DNA of 64,000 bases from Blautia sp. MSJ-19 (lineage in GTDB: Bacteria > Bacillota > Clostridia > Lachnospirales > Lachnospiraceae): NCBI RefSeq assembly GCF_018918125.1, contig NZ_JAHLQA010000007.1, positions 310,001 to 374,000 of the forward strand. Reading direction: 5' to 3'. Shown here one piece after another: positions 1 through 7,811 of this stretch. The notes beneath the pieces are model-generated. The model worked only from the letters and a program-made list of their open reading frames with translations, had not been told where the DNA came from and made no database searches. The position numbers were made by a program, and so were the translations under genes. Each line of letters opens with the position of its first letter. Positions within the stretch are counted from its first letter, which is position 1.

Positions 1-294
1 CTGGCTTCCGGTATCACCCTGCAGGTATTTATGACAGGACGAGGAACGCCATACGGACTGGCAGCAGCTCCGGTCATCAAAGTCTGTTCACGAAATGAAA
101 TGAAGGCAATGTGGCAGGATCTGATCGATGTCAATGCAGGTCCGATCGCAACAGGTGAAGCTACGATTCAGGAGATCGGTACACAGCTGTTTAATAAGAT
201 CATTGCAGTGGCAAGTGGAAAAGATCAGTCGTTTGCAGAGAAATACAAACTCCACAACGATCTGTGTATCTTCAACCCGGCCCCGATCACCTGA
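1..294 (+). CDS. garD: Galactarate dehydratase, C-terminal part (cut by window edge)
   Basis: The reading frame is open from base 1 and stops at 294, so only the last 97 residues are present. The tail matches the end of the UxaA/GarD family: a GRGTPYG stretch, a DLIDVNAG segment, an [11 protein letters not shown] helix and the final FNPAPIT, which closely resembles the end of E. coli GarD. Family members dehydrate D-galactarate to 5-keto-4-deoxy-D-glucarate in the cytoplasm with an iron cofactor; the metal-binding residues lie upstream of the window. Its place before gudD fits an aldarate operon in which galactarate and glucarate converge on one intermediate. A strong terminator follows, so gudD has its own promoter. 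Altronate dehydratase (UxaA) is the alternative, but the ending favours GarD. Confidence 0.85.
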   Translation: MASGITLQVFMTGRGTPYGLAAAPVIKVCSRNEMKAMWQDLIDVNAGPIATGEATIQEIGTQLFNKIIAVASGKDQSFAEKYKLHNDLCIFNPAPIT

Positions 295-326
295 TATTAT
301 TACCCCCTACACATATATGAAAAGAG

Positions 327-368
327 ACACCAGTACTTTGATTTCAGGTACTGGTGTTTTCTTTTTAT
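327..368 (+). terminator. Rho-independent terminator after garD
   Basis: A perfect 10-bp stem (327-336 with 348-357) with an 11-nt loop is followed by a T-rich run. It separates garD from gudD. Confidence 0.9.
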
Positions 369-576
369 CACTATAGTTAAAAAAATATCAATTAAGAGCC
401 GGATTTTATATTTAAGAAGAAAGATTTTCATTTATTTTTTATGAGATTCCAATAAAAACCACAAAAAATGAAAAAAGTGAAATAAAATGCAAAACAAATG
501 AAACTATAATATTTCAAAAAATGCAAGATTCATTCATGTATAAAAAATGACGATCCTTTCTTGGGTATTCTGCGAA

Positions 577-604
577 TTGAACAAAAACCAGGATTGTTTA
601 TAAT
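577..604 (+). promoter_or_regulatory. Promoter of the gudD operon
   Basis: TTGAAC (577-582) and TATAAT (599-604) are 16 bp apart, about 70 bp before the gudD start. The stretch 369-576 upstream is very AT-rich and holds no gene I can support. It is a likely place for activator binding (CdaR is encoded nearby), but I see no clear operator. Confidence 0.7.
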
Positions 605-676
605 GAAGTACATACAAAACAAACAAAGAAAAACATTGAGGCCGCAATGATTTCAAATATTTTAGGAGGAAGAAAA

Positions 677-2005
677 ATGATACCTGTTGTAGAAAAAATG
701 GAAGTTTTCCCGGTAGCCGGACATGACTGTATGGAATTAAATCTTTCCGGTGCACATGCACCTTACTTCACAAGAAACATCGTCATCCTGACAGATTCAA
801 ACGGTGTGGAAGGTGTTGGAGAAGTTCCGGGAGGAGAGAAGATCACAAATGCACTTGAGCAGGTAAAAAATCTGGTAATCGGAACAAGCATTGCAGATTA
901 CAAACAGACACTCAACAAAGTACGTAAATGGCTGGATGAAAATATTAAAGATGACGTGCGTGGATTACAGACATTCGACCTTCGTACAGGAGTACATGTA
1001 GTAACTGCAATCGAAGCACCGCTCCTTGACCTTCTCGGAAAATTCCTGGATGTGCCGGCAGCTGCACTGATGGGTGATGGAATCCAGAGAGAAAGAGTTC
1101 AGTTCTTAAGCTACCTGTTCTACATTGGAGACCGTAAGAAAACAGATCTTCCATATGAAGAAGAACCGGATGCAGAATGTGACTGGTACAGACTTCGTCA
1201 TGAAGAAGCACTTACTCCGGAAGCGATTGTTGCACTTGCAAAAGCAACCCATGAAAAATATGGTTTCGTAGATTTCAAACTCAAAGGCGGCGTACTTGCA
1301 CCAAAGGAAGAGCTGAAAGCAGTTCAGGCAATTAAGAAAGAATTCCCGGATGCAAGAGTTGACCTTGATCCGAACGGATGCTGGAGCCTCAAAGAAGCAC
1401 TGGAGATCGCTCCACAGCTGAAAGAATGCCTGGCTTACTGTGAAGACCCATGCGGTGCTGAAAATGGATTCTCCGGACGTGAAGTTATGGCAGAGTTCAG
1501 ACAGCTTTCCGGAATGCCGACAGCGACCAACATGATCAACACAGACTGGCGTCAGATGCATCACTGCCTGTCACTGCAGAGCGTAGACATCCCGCTTGCA
1601 GATCCACATTTCTGGACCATGAACGGTTCTGTTCGAGTAGGCCAGATGTGCAACGACTTCGGTATGATGTGGGGATGTCATTCCAATAACCACTTCGATG
1701 TCAGTCTTGCAATGGTTGTACAGTGTGCAGCTGCAATTCCTGGAAAGATGAACGGAATCGATACTCACTGGATCTGGCAGGAAGGACGTGAACGTCTGAC
1801 AAAACAGCCGATGGAAATCGTTGACGGATGCATCGATCTTCCAAAGAAAGGCGGTCTTGGCATCGAAGTTGACCGTGAACAGGTTCTTAAAGCACATAAA
1901 CTTTACATGGACAACTGCCTGGGAGCACGTGATGATGCAAAAGGTATGCAGTATCTGATCCCGGGATGGAAATTCGACAACAAACGTCCATGCCTTGTAA
2001 GATAA
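677..2005 (+). CDS. gudD: Glucarate dehydratase
   Basis: This enolase-superfamily enzyme dehydrates D-glucarate (and L-idarate) to 5-keto-4-deoxy-D-glucarate. The 442 residues align almost end to end with E. coli GudD (446 aa). Active-site residues are all visible: the KLK pair K201/K203, metal ligands D231 (LDPNG), E256 (CEDPCG) and N285 (ATNMI), and H335 in [10 protein letters not shown], each four below the E. coli number. The N-terminal capping motif [13 protein letters not shown] is also present. An in-frame ATG exists at 647, but AGGAGG at 664-669 sits before ATG 677 and the family begins there. It leads the operon with a GntP permease and garR. Confidence 0.97.
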   Translation: MIPVVEKMEVFPVAGHDCMELNLSGAHAPYFTRNIVILTDSNGVEGVGEVPGGEKITNALEQVKNLVIGTSIADYKQTLNKVRKWLDENIKDDVRGLQTFDLRTGVHVVTAIEAPLLDLLGKFLDVPAAALMGDGIQRERVQFLSYLFYIGDRKKTDLPYEEEPDAECDWYRLRHEEALTPEAIVALAKATHEKYGFVDFKLKGGVLAPKEELKAVQAIKKEFPDARVDLDPNGCWSLKEALEIAPQLKECLAYCEDPCGAENGFSGREVMAEFRQLSGMPTATNMINTDWRQMHHCLSLQSVDIPLADPHFWTMNGSVRVGQMCNDFGMMWGCHSNNHFDVSLAMVVQCAAAIPGKMNGIDTHWIWQEGRERLTKQPMEIVDGCIDLPKKGGLGIEVDREQVLKAHKLYMDNCLGARDDAKGMQYLIPGWKFDNKRPCLVR

Positions 2006-2034
2006 AAAATATGATGAGGGTCTGGTAAAACAGA

Positions 2035-2176
2035 GTTACTGTTCACTATGTTCACAGTAACTTGGTCAAAATGCATTCCAAATCACCGTTGGTGATGGCA
2101 TTTTGCCCTGTATGTCTCGGGATTTTGCCACATTCATGGCAAAACACCTCGCGGGATACTACCTGTGAACAGTTAC
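2035..2176 (+). repeat. Palindrome-rich intergenic element with GTTACTGT inverted repeats
   Basis: A 12-bp arm at 2035-2046 (GTTACTGTTCAC) is repeated in perfect inverted form at 2165-2176, and its first 8 bases also pair with 2054-2061. Between them lie smaller hairpins around 2072-2105 and 2122-2147. The same GTTACTGT/ACAGTAAC core recurs at 4628-4662 and 30340-30366. It lies between gudD and the permease and has no clear T-tract, so it looks like a dispersed repeat or mRNA hairpin rather than a terminator. Confidence 0.6.
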
Positions 2177-2252
2177 GAAACAAAATTCCCCCCGGCCCCT
2201 AAAAACTTTAGTGAATGAATATGAATATATGGAAAGAGTATGAGGAAAAAAT

Positions 2253-3650
2253 ATGTCTGAATCAACAAGAATGTTATTAGGACTGGCATTAGGTATCATC
2301 GTAATGATCGTCCTGGTAATGAAAACAAAAGTACATTCCTTTATGGCACTTCTGATTGCAGCCATGATCACAGGAATTATCGGCGGAATGCCGATCTCAG
2401 ATATTACCCTCGCTGATGGCACAACACAGACTGGTCTTATCACAGCCATTCAGGAAGGTTTTGGAAGCACATTAAAGAGTACCGGTATCATCATCGGTCT
2501 TGGTGTTATGATGGGCGGTATCCTGGAGAAATCCGGAGCCGCAGAAAAAATGGCTTACAGCTTTATCAAGCTGATCGGTCAGAAAAACGAAGAATGGGCG
2601 CTGGCAATCACAGGATGGTTCATTTCCATTCCGGTATTTGCAGACTCGGCAATCGTTATCTTTGCACCTCTGTGCAAGGCAATGTCAAAAGTAACCGGTA
2701 AATCAGTTGTCGGTCTTGCACTTTCACTGGCAGTCGGACTTCAGCTGACACACTGTCTGGTACCTCCGACACCTGGCCCGCTGACAGCAGCCGGAATGTT
2801 CAATGTCGATGTAGGACAGATGATCATCGGTGGTGCATTGATCTCCATCCCGATGCTGATCGTAGTAGTTTTCTATACAAAATGGATCGGAAAGAAAATC
2901 TATCAGGTTCCGAATAACGAAGGCGGATTTGACAGAAAAGAGTTCAAACAGGAATACATCAAATCCATGGACGAACTGAATGCAATGATGGATGCAAAAC
3001 AGCTTCCTGGCTTCTGGGTATCTGTAGCACCGATCTTCATTCCGATCATCCTGATCCTTCTCAAAACTGTACTTGGTTTTGCAGGCATCAGCAATGATGT
3101 GATCAATTTCCTCGGATCTCCGATCGTAGCTCTTGGAATCGGTACACTTCTTGCAATCTACGGACTTGTTCCGAAGGAAGATAACAAAGCTGTTCTTAAA
3201 ATGATGGACGATGCCATCAAAGATACCGGTATCATCATGCTGATCACAGGTGCCGGCGGATCTCTTGGAAACGTTGTAAAAGTAAGTGGTATCGGTACTG
3301 CTCTTGGTGAAATGGTAACATCCTGGGCACTTCCGGCAGTTCTGATCCCATTCATCATCGCAGCACTTATGAGAATCGCTCTCGGATCTGCAACCGTTGC
3401 AATCACAACTGCAGCATCCCTTTCCGCACCACTTATGAGTGTTTTAAGCATCAGCCCGCTGCTTATGTCCCTGTCCTGTTGCGTAGGTGCAATTTCCTTC
3501 TCTTACTTCAACGACAGTGGATTCTGGGTATTCAACGGAATGTTCGGTCTGACAGAGCTGAAAGACCAGGTACGATGCAAGACAGCCGTATCCATGATCA
3601 TGTCAGCAGTCGGTGTAGTGGAACTTTTGATCGCACAGTTCTTTATATGA
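2253..3650 (+). CDS. GntP-family permease, probable aldarate importer
   Basis: A 465-residue, very hydrophobic protein with more than ten predicted membrane segments, the usual size for the GntP gluconate:H+ symporter family. Typical family stretches are ILEKSGAAEKMA near residue 90, the LVPPTPGP motif near residue 170, and a late SFSYFNDSGFW segment. It should sit in the cytoplasmic membrane and import a sugar acid. Its place between gudD and garR points to glucarate or galactarate, although E. coli uses an MFS carrier (GudP/GarP) for these and the GntP family is better known for gluconate. Substrate is therefore inferred from context. A GAGGAAA ribosome site precedes the ATG. Confidence 0.88.
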   Translation: MSESTRMLLGLALGIIVMIVLVMKTKVHSFMALLIAAMITGIIGGMPISDITLADGTTQTGLITAIQEGFGSTLKSTGIIIGLGVMMGGILEKSGAAEKMAYSFIKLIGQKNEEWALAITGWFISIPVFADSAIVIFAPLCKAMSKVTGKSVVGLALSLAVGLQLTHCLVPPTPGPLTAAGMFNVDVGQMIIGGALISIPMLIVVVFYTKWIGKKIYQVPNNEGGFDRKEFKQEYIKSMDELNAMMDAKQLPGFWVSVAPIFIPIILILLKTVLGFAGISNDVINFLGSPIVALGIGTLLAIYGLVPKEDNKAVLKMMDDAIKDTGIIMLITGAGGSLGNVVKVSGIGTALGEMVTSWALPAVLIPFIIAALMRIALGSATVAITTAASLSAPLMSVLSISPLLMSLSCCVGAISFSYFNDSGFWVFNGMFGLTELKDQVRCKTAVSMIMSAVGVVELLIAQFFI

Positions 3651-3719
3651 TAATTCAAACCTGAAATAAATTACGGATTCCGAACTTATAAAATATAACA
3701 TCAGAAAAGGAGATTTATT

Positions 3720-4610
3720 ATGAAAGTAGGATTTATCGGACTTGGAATTATGGGAAAACCAATGAGCAAAAACCTGGTAAAAGCAGGACATGAGCTCGTA
3801 GTATTTGACTTCAATAAAGATGCAGTAGCAGAACTGGTTGAGGCTGGTGCAAAAGCTGCAAACAGCAGTGCAGAAGTAGCAGCTGAATGTGACACGATCA
3901 TCACAATGGTTCCGAACTCCCCACATGTACGTGCGGTATGCCTCGGAGAAAATGGTGTTTCTGACACTGCAAAACCAGGAACAGTCGTAATCGATATGAG
4001 CTCCATTGACCCGGTAGAATCCAAAAAGATCGGTGCAGAACTTGCAGAAAAAGGAATCGAACTGATGGATGCACCGGTATCCGGTGGAGAACCAAAAGCA
4101 ATCGACGGAACACTTTCCGTTATGGTTGGTGGTAAAAAAGAAACATTTGACAAATATTATGATCTTCTGATGACAATGGCAGGTTCTGTTGTATATGTTG
4201 GGGAACTTGGTTCCGGTAACGTTGCAAAACTTGCAAACCAGGTAATCGTAGCAATCAATATCGCAGCGGTATCTGAAGCTCTGACACTGGCTAAAAAAGC
4301 CGGCACAGATCCGGAACTTGTATATCAGGCAATCCGTGGCGGTCTTGCAGGATCTACCGTACTGGATGCAAAAGCACCGATGATGATGGACCACAACTTC
4401 AAACCGGGATTCCGTATTGAGCTCCATATCAAAGACCTGAACAATGCACTGAATGCATCTCATGCAGTAAATGCATCCCTTCCGCTGACCGCACAGTTAA
4501 TGGAGATCATGCAGTCTCTCAAAGCTGACGGATGCGAAAAAGATGACCACAGTGCAATCGTAAAATACTATGAAAAAGCTTCAAAAGTTTCTGTAGAAAG
4601 AGACAAATAA
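3720..4610 (+). CDS. garR: 2-hydroxy-3-oxopropionate (tartronate semialdehyde) reductase
   Basis: This is a 296-residue beta-hydroxyacid dehydrogenase, the same length as E. coli GarR. The N-terminal Rossmann motif GLGIMGKPM binds NAD(P); the substrate loop DAPVSGGEPKA lies near residue 118, and the catalytic lysine is in GNVAKLANQ near residue 170. In the aldarate pathway the enzyme reduces tartronate semialdehyde, one product of 5-keto-4-deoxyglucarate cleavage, to D-glycerate. With garK at 9873-10994 this gives a complete route to 2-phosphoglycerate. Other members of this fold act on 3-hydroxyisobutyrate, but the neighbours support GarR. Confidence 0.92.
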   Translation: MKVGFIGLGIMGKPMSKNLVKAGHELVVFDFNKDAVAELVEAGAKAANSSAEVAAECDTIITMVPNSPHVRAVCLGENGVSDTAKPGTVVIDMSSIDPVESKKIGAELAEKGIELMDAPVSGGEPKAIDGTLSVMVGGKKETFDKYYDLLMTMAGSVVYVGELGSGNVAKLANQVIVAINIAAVSEALTLAKKAGTDPELVYQAIRGGLAGSTVLDAKAPMMMDHNFKPGFRIELHIKDLNNALNASHAVNASLPLTAQLMEIMQSLKADGCEKDDHSAIVKYYEKASKVSVERDK

Positions 4611-4627
4611 GAGACTGTAGAAAGATA

Positions 4628-4662
4628 AGTCGTTACTGTGAACGGAGTGAACAGTAACGACT
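4628..4662 (+). repeat. Perfect GTTACTGT inverted repeat
   Basis: Twelve-base arms (4628-4639 and 4651-4662) flank an 11-nt loop. No T-tract follows, and the next gene starts 30 bp downstream. It is the cleanest copy of the element also seen at 2035-2176 and 30340-30366. Confidence 0.75.
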
Positions 4663-4691
4663 GAGTTAGAAAAGAGAAGGAGGAAAAAATA

Positions 4692-5582
4692 ATGGGATTC
4701 GTACCAAGAGGAATTATTCCACCAATCATTACTCCGCTTACTGACGACGGAGAAGTAAATTATCCAGTTTTAAGACAGATGGTAAATCATCTGATCGACA
4801 ATGGCGTGCACGGTCTGTTTCCGCTCGGAACAACCGGTGAGTTTTATGCATTTGATGATGATACATATCGCAAGATCCTTGAGACAGTAAAAGATGAGAC
4901 AAGAGGACGTGTTCCGGTTTACGGTGGTGCAAACCATATCACTACAAGAGGTGTCATCCGTCTTGTTAAGATCTGTGAAGAGGTTGGAATTGATGCAGTT
5001 TCCGTACTGACACCGATGTTTGTATCACAGACTCAGGATGAGCTGTATGCTTATTACAAAGAAATTGCAGAGAATACATCACTTCCTATCATTCTTTACA
5101 ACAATAAGCCAAAGACAAATGTAACCATTACACCGGCAACAGTTGCAAGACTGGCTGAGATCGACAACATCGTTGCAGTAAAGGACAGTACCGGTGACAT
5201 GACAAATGCGGCAGAGTACATCCGTCTGACAAGAGACAATGACAATTTCCACGTACTGATGGGAAGAGATACTCTGATCCATGCAGCTCTCTGTTATGGT
5301 GCAACAGGTGCGATTGCATCCTGCGCGAACGTAGCTCCACGTATTGCTGCTGACATTTATGACAAATACATGGAGGGAGATCTCAAAGGATCACTGGATG
5401 CACAGTTTAAACTGGCTCCGCTCCGTATCGCATGCGGTATGGGTACTTTCCCGGCGGTTATCAAAGAAGGACTTGTACAGGAAGGAATTCCGGTAGGAAA
5501 ATGCCTGGCTCCGATCGGTGAGCTGACACCGGAAGAGAAAGAGAAACTTCATAAAGTTCTGGTTGATATGGAACTGGTTTAA
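4692..5582 (+). CDS. DapA-family Schiff-base lyase, probable 5-keto-4-deoxyglucarate aldolase
   Basis: A 296-residue TIM-barrel protein of the dihydrodipicolinate synthase/N-acetylneuraminate lyase superfamily. Visible family marks are GTTGE (46-50), the catalytic tyrosine Y136 in LYNNKP, and the Schiff-base lysine K164 in VAVKDSTGD. It sits directly after garR. The pathway needs either an aldolase giving pyruvate plus tartronate semialdehyde, or a dehydratase giving 2,5-dioxopentanoate. Because garR and garK are present and no HpcH-type GarL gene is in the window, the aldolase role fits best. The alternative is 5-dehydro-4-deoxyglucarate dehydratase, which belongs to the same superfamily. 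The family call is firm; the reaction is inferred. Confidence 0.85.
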   Translation: MGFVPRGIIPPIITPLTDDGEVNYPVLRQMVNHLIDNGVHGLFPLGTTGEFYAFDDDTYRKILETVKDETRGRVPVYGGANHITTRGVIRLVKICEEVGIDAVSVLTPMFVSQTQDELYAYYKEIAENTSLPIILYNNKPKTNVTITPATVARLAEIDNIVAVKDSTGDMTNAAEYIRLTRDNDNFHVLMGRDTLIHAALCYGATGAIASCANVAPRIAADIYDKYMEGDLKGSLDAQFKLAPLRIACGMGTFPAVIKEGLVQEGIPVGKCLAPIGELTPEEKEKLHKVLVDMELV

Positions 5583-5649
5583 TGTAAAATAAGGACTGTT
5601 TACAGATACGATAAATATCTCCCACAAAATAAAAAGGCAGGAATGTGCT

Positions 5650-6657
5650 ATGCGAGTTTTCTATGAAGAAATGAAAGAAAAGTTACAGAGCATTCTTGTG
5701 AAAAATGGTTTCGATGAGAAACGTGCAGAGGAATCGGCGAAGAATTTTGCCGATTCTTCTTTAGATGGAGTCTATTCTCATGGTTATCAGCGTTTTCCAA
5801 GAGTGATTGATTATATTCACAAAGGGTATATAGATGTAGAGGCAGTACCGGAAAAGATTGCCGGATTTGGTGCAGCAGAACGCTGGGATGGACATCTTGG
5901 AATGGGAAATCTCAATGCGAAGATGGCGATGGACAGAAGCGTTGAACTGGCAAAAACACATGGAATCGGTATGGTAGCGATGTCGAATACCAATCACTGG
6001 ATGCGTGGTGGTGCTTATGGATGGCAGGCGGCAGAAGCAGGATGTATCGGAATCTGCTGGACCAATACCTGTCCGAACATGCCGGCATGGGGAGCGATGG
6101 ATGGCAGGATCGGAAACAATCCATTTGTTCTGGCTGTCCCGGATCAGAATGGCAATCATGTGGTTGTTGATACTGCGATGGCACAGTATTCTTACGGAAA
6201 ACTTTCCGTATGCAGACAGAATGGGGAACAGCTTCCTTATCCGGGTGGTTACGATGAGGAAGGCAACCTGACCTGTGATCCCGCAGCGATTGAGAAGACA
6301 CGAAGAGTCGTCCCGATTGGTTACTGGAAAGGGTCCGGTCTCTCGATCGTGTTGGACCTGATCGGCGGGATGCTGACACTTGGCAGAACAGTAACAAAAG
6401 TAGGCAAAGAGTGCGAATCGGAATATGGTCTGACACAGGTATTTATTGCGATCCGACCGGAAGTTCTGAATCAGGATCCGGGTAAGGCACAGGAAATTCT
6501 GGACGAGACACTGAAAGATATCCAGGAGTCTGTTCCGGAGAAAGAAGGGAAAAAAGTTCGCTATCCGGGACAGGGAACACTCCTGCGACGCCGGGATAAC
6601 CAGCAGAACGGCATCCCGGTCAACGAGGAAATATGGAAAAAGATATGTGAATTGTAA
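5650..6657 (+). CDS. YiaK/DlgD-like dehydrogenase (2,3-diketo-L-gulonate reductase family)
   Basis: A 335-residue member of the malate/L-lactate/ureidoglycolate dehydrogenase (Ldh_2) family, close in length and sequence to E. coli YiaK (332 aa). Shared landmarks are GVYSHG with the active-site histidine near residue 44, NTNHWMRGGAYGWQAA near 116, and GYWKGSGLSIVLDL near 225. YiaK reduces 2,3-diketo-L-gulonate with NADH. Its link to glucarate or galactarate use is not established; it may serve a related sugar acid taken up by the same permease. It is the last gene of the plus-strand aldarate cluster, 67 bp after the DapA-family gene and followed by a strong terminator. Confidence 0.85.
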   Translation: MRVFYEEMKEKLQSILVKNGFDEKRAEESAKNFADSSLDGVYSHGYQRFPRVIDYIHKGYIDVEAVPEKIAGFGAAERWDGHLGMGNLNAKMAMDRSVELAKTHGIGMVAMSNTNHWMRGGAYGWQAAEAGCIGICWTNTCPNMPAWGAMDGRIGNNPFVLAVPDQNGNHVVVDTAMAQYSYGKLSVCRQNGEQLPYPGGYDEEGNLTCDPAAIEKTRRVVPIGYWKGSGLSIVLDLIGGMLTLGRTVTKVGKECESEYGLTQVFIAIRPEVLNQDPGKAQEILDETLKDIQESVPEKEGKKVRYPGQGTLLRRRDNQQNGIPVNEEIWKKICEL

Positions 6658-6662
6658 AATAG

Positions 6663-6702
6663 AAATCTCCGAAAGTATTTAAAACTTTCGGAGATTTTTG
6701 GG
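6663..6702. terminator. Bidirectional terminator between yiaK-like gene and cdaR
   Basis: A perfect 14-bp stem (6663-6676 with 6684-6697) with a 7-nt loop has A-rich left and T-rich right flanks, so it can end transcripts from both converging operons. Confidence 0.9.
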
Positions 6703-6713
6703 ATAGATAGAAA

Positions 6714-7790
6714 TTACATCTTCAATGCCAGATACAGCCGCACAGCATCCTGAAATTTCCGTGGATTATATCCGCATTTTTTATAAATATGATTGAGTTG
6801 ATACTGAATCGTATTCTTATGCAAAAACGTCTCCTCGCAGGTTTTTTTGAGGGACATATCGCAGGAAAAGTAAATACGAAGCAATTTAAGGTCTTCCGGA
6901 GAAAGTTTATCGAGAGTTTTCTCCAGGAAGGCTTTTTTGTTGCGGGAATTTATGGAGGCGAGGATCAGTTCCAGATCCAGAGAGGAAGCCTCTGCGTAGT
7001 TTGTCCCTGTCGGAAGAGATTTCAGCGCGATTTCAGCAGAAAAGGCAGAATCGGCCAGATTGTGGATAAGTACAGGATTTCCCACAGCAATACACAGAGT
7101 GTCGATGTGTTTCTGTGCAAAATCAACCAGAATCTGGCGGCTGTGGTGGAAAACCTCTTCGTTGACGACCGCCAGATATTCATTTGGATAAACAAAAGTA
7201 AATAACTGGCAGTCGAGCCTGTAAAAAAGATTCTGGATTGCGGAGTCCAAGGAAGGAGAAAGAGACGGAGCATCTGTATCATTCAGCCTTAAACGCAACA
7301 ACTGACAGGAGCTTTTTTCATTAAGTTTCCATTTGGCGAGATTTTCTCTGAGATAATCGGGATGAATATCTTCCTGTTCGATCAGTCCGCGGAGAATATA
7401 ACTTTTCTTTTCTGCTTCATTCCGGTTAAAGGCATCCAGCTCTTTTTCACGGATCAGAAGGCGCGTGATCCGTTCGGCGAGCTTTGCGTATTTGCGTACT
7501 TCATCCGGGTTTCCCGTGATCCCAATTACTGCAATCAGCCGATGATTGTGGTAAACGGGGAGGTTAACTCCCTGCTGTGTGCCGGTAAAACGGTTATTTT
7601 CCCGCACCTCGATCACAGAACCACTTGCGGCAGCCTGCTGTCCGACCTCATGAAAGGTGCCGATGCGGTCTGCATCTGTGCTGGCAAAAATAATGCCGGA
7701 ACAGTCTATAAAATTTACGTTCTGACCACAGAGATCGCGGACTGTATCCACAATCTGCTGTGCAAGGGTTCTTGTGATATAAGAGGTCAT
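6714..7790 (-). CDS. cdaR: CdaR-family sugar diacid regulator
   Basis: A 358-residue protein with the two-domain plan of CdaR. The N-terminal putative sugar-diacid recognition domain (about residues 1-135) contains NFIDCSGIIFASTD and GVNLPVYHNHRLIAVIGI. The C-terminal PucR-type helix-turn-helix (about 295-358) contains SLKKTCEETFLHKNTIQYQL. In E. coli CdaR activates the gar and gud genes in response to glucarate, galactarate or glycerate. The coding start follows AGGAG at a good distance. It is 21 bp downstream of the LacI-like/GGDEF gene on the same strand, so the two are probably cotranscribed. It most likely controls the plus-strand aldarate genes and garK. Confidence 0.93.
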   Translation of the reverse strand: MTSYITRTLAQQIVDTVRDLCGQNVNFIDCSGIIFASTDADRIGTFHEVGQQAAASGSVIEVRENNRFTGTQQGVNLPVYHNHRLIAVIGITGNPDEVRKYAKLAERITRLLIREKELDAFNRNEAEKKSYILRGLIEQEDIHPDYLRENLAKWKLNEKSSCQLLRLRLNDTDAPSLSPSLDSAIQNLFYRLDCQLFTFVYPNEYLAVVNEEVFHHSRQILVDFAQKHIDTLCIAVGNPVLIHNLADSAFSAEIALKSLPTGTNYAEASSLDLELILASINSRNKKAFLEKTLDKLSPEDLKLLRIYFSCDMSLKKTCEETFLHKNTIQYQLNHIYKKCGYNPRKFQDAVRLYLALKM

Positions 7791-7811
7791 GTTTTACTCC
7801 TGAAGTTGAGA

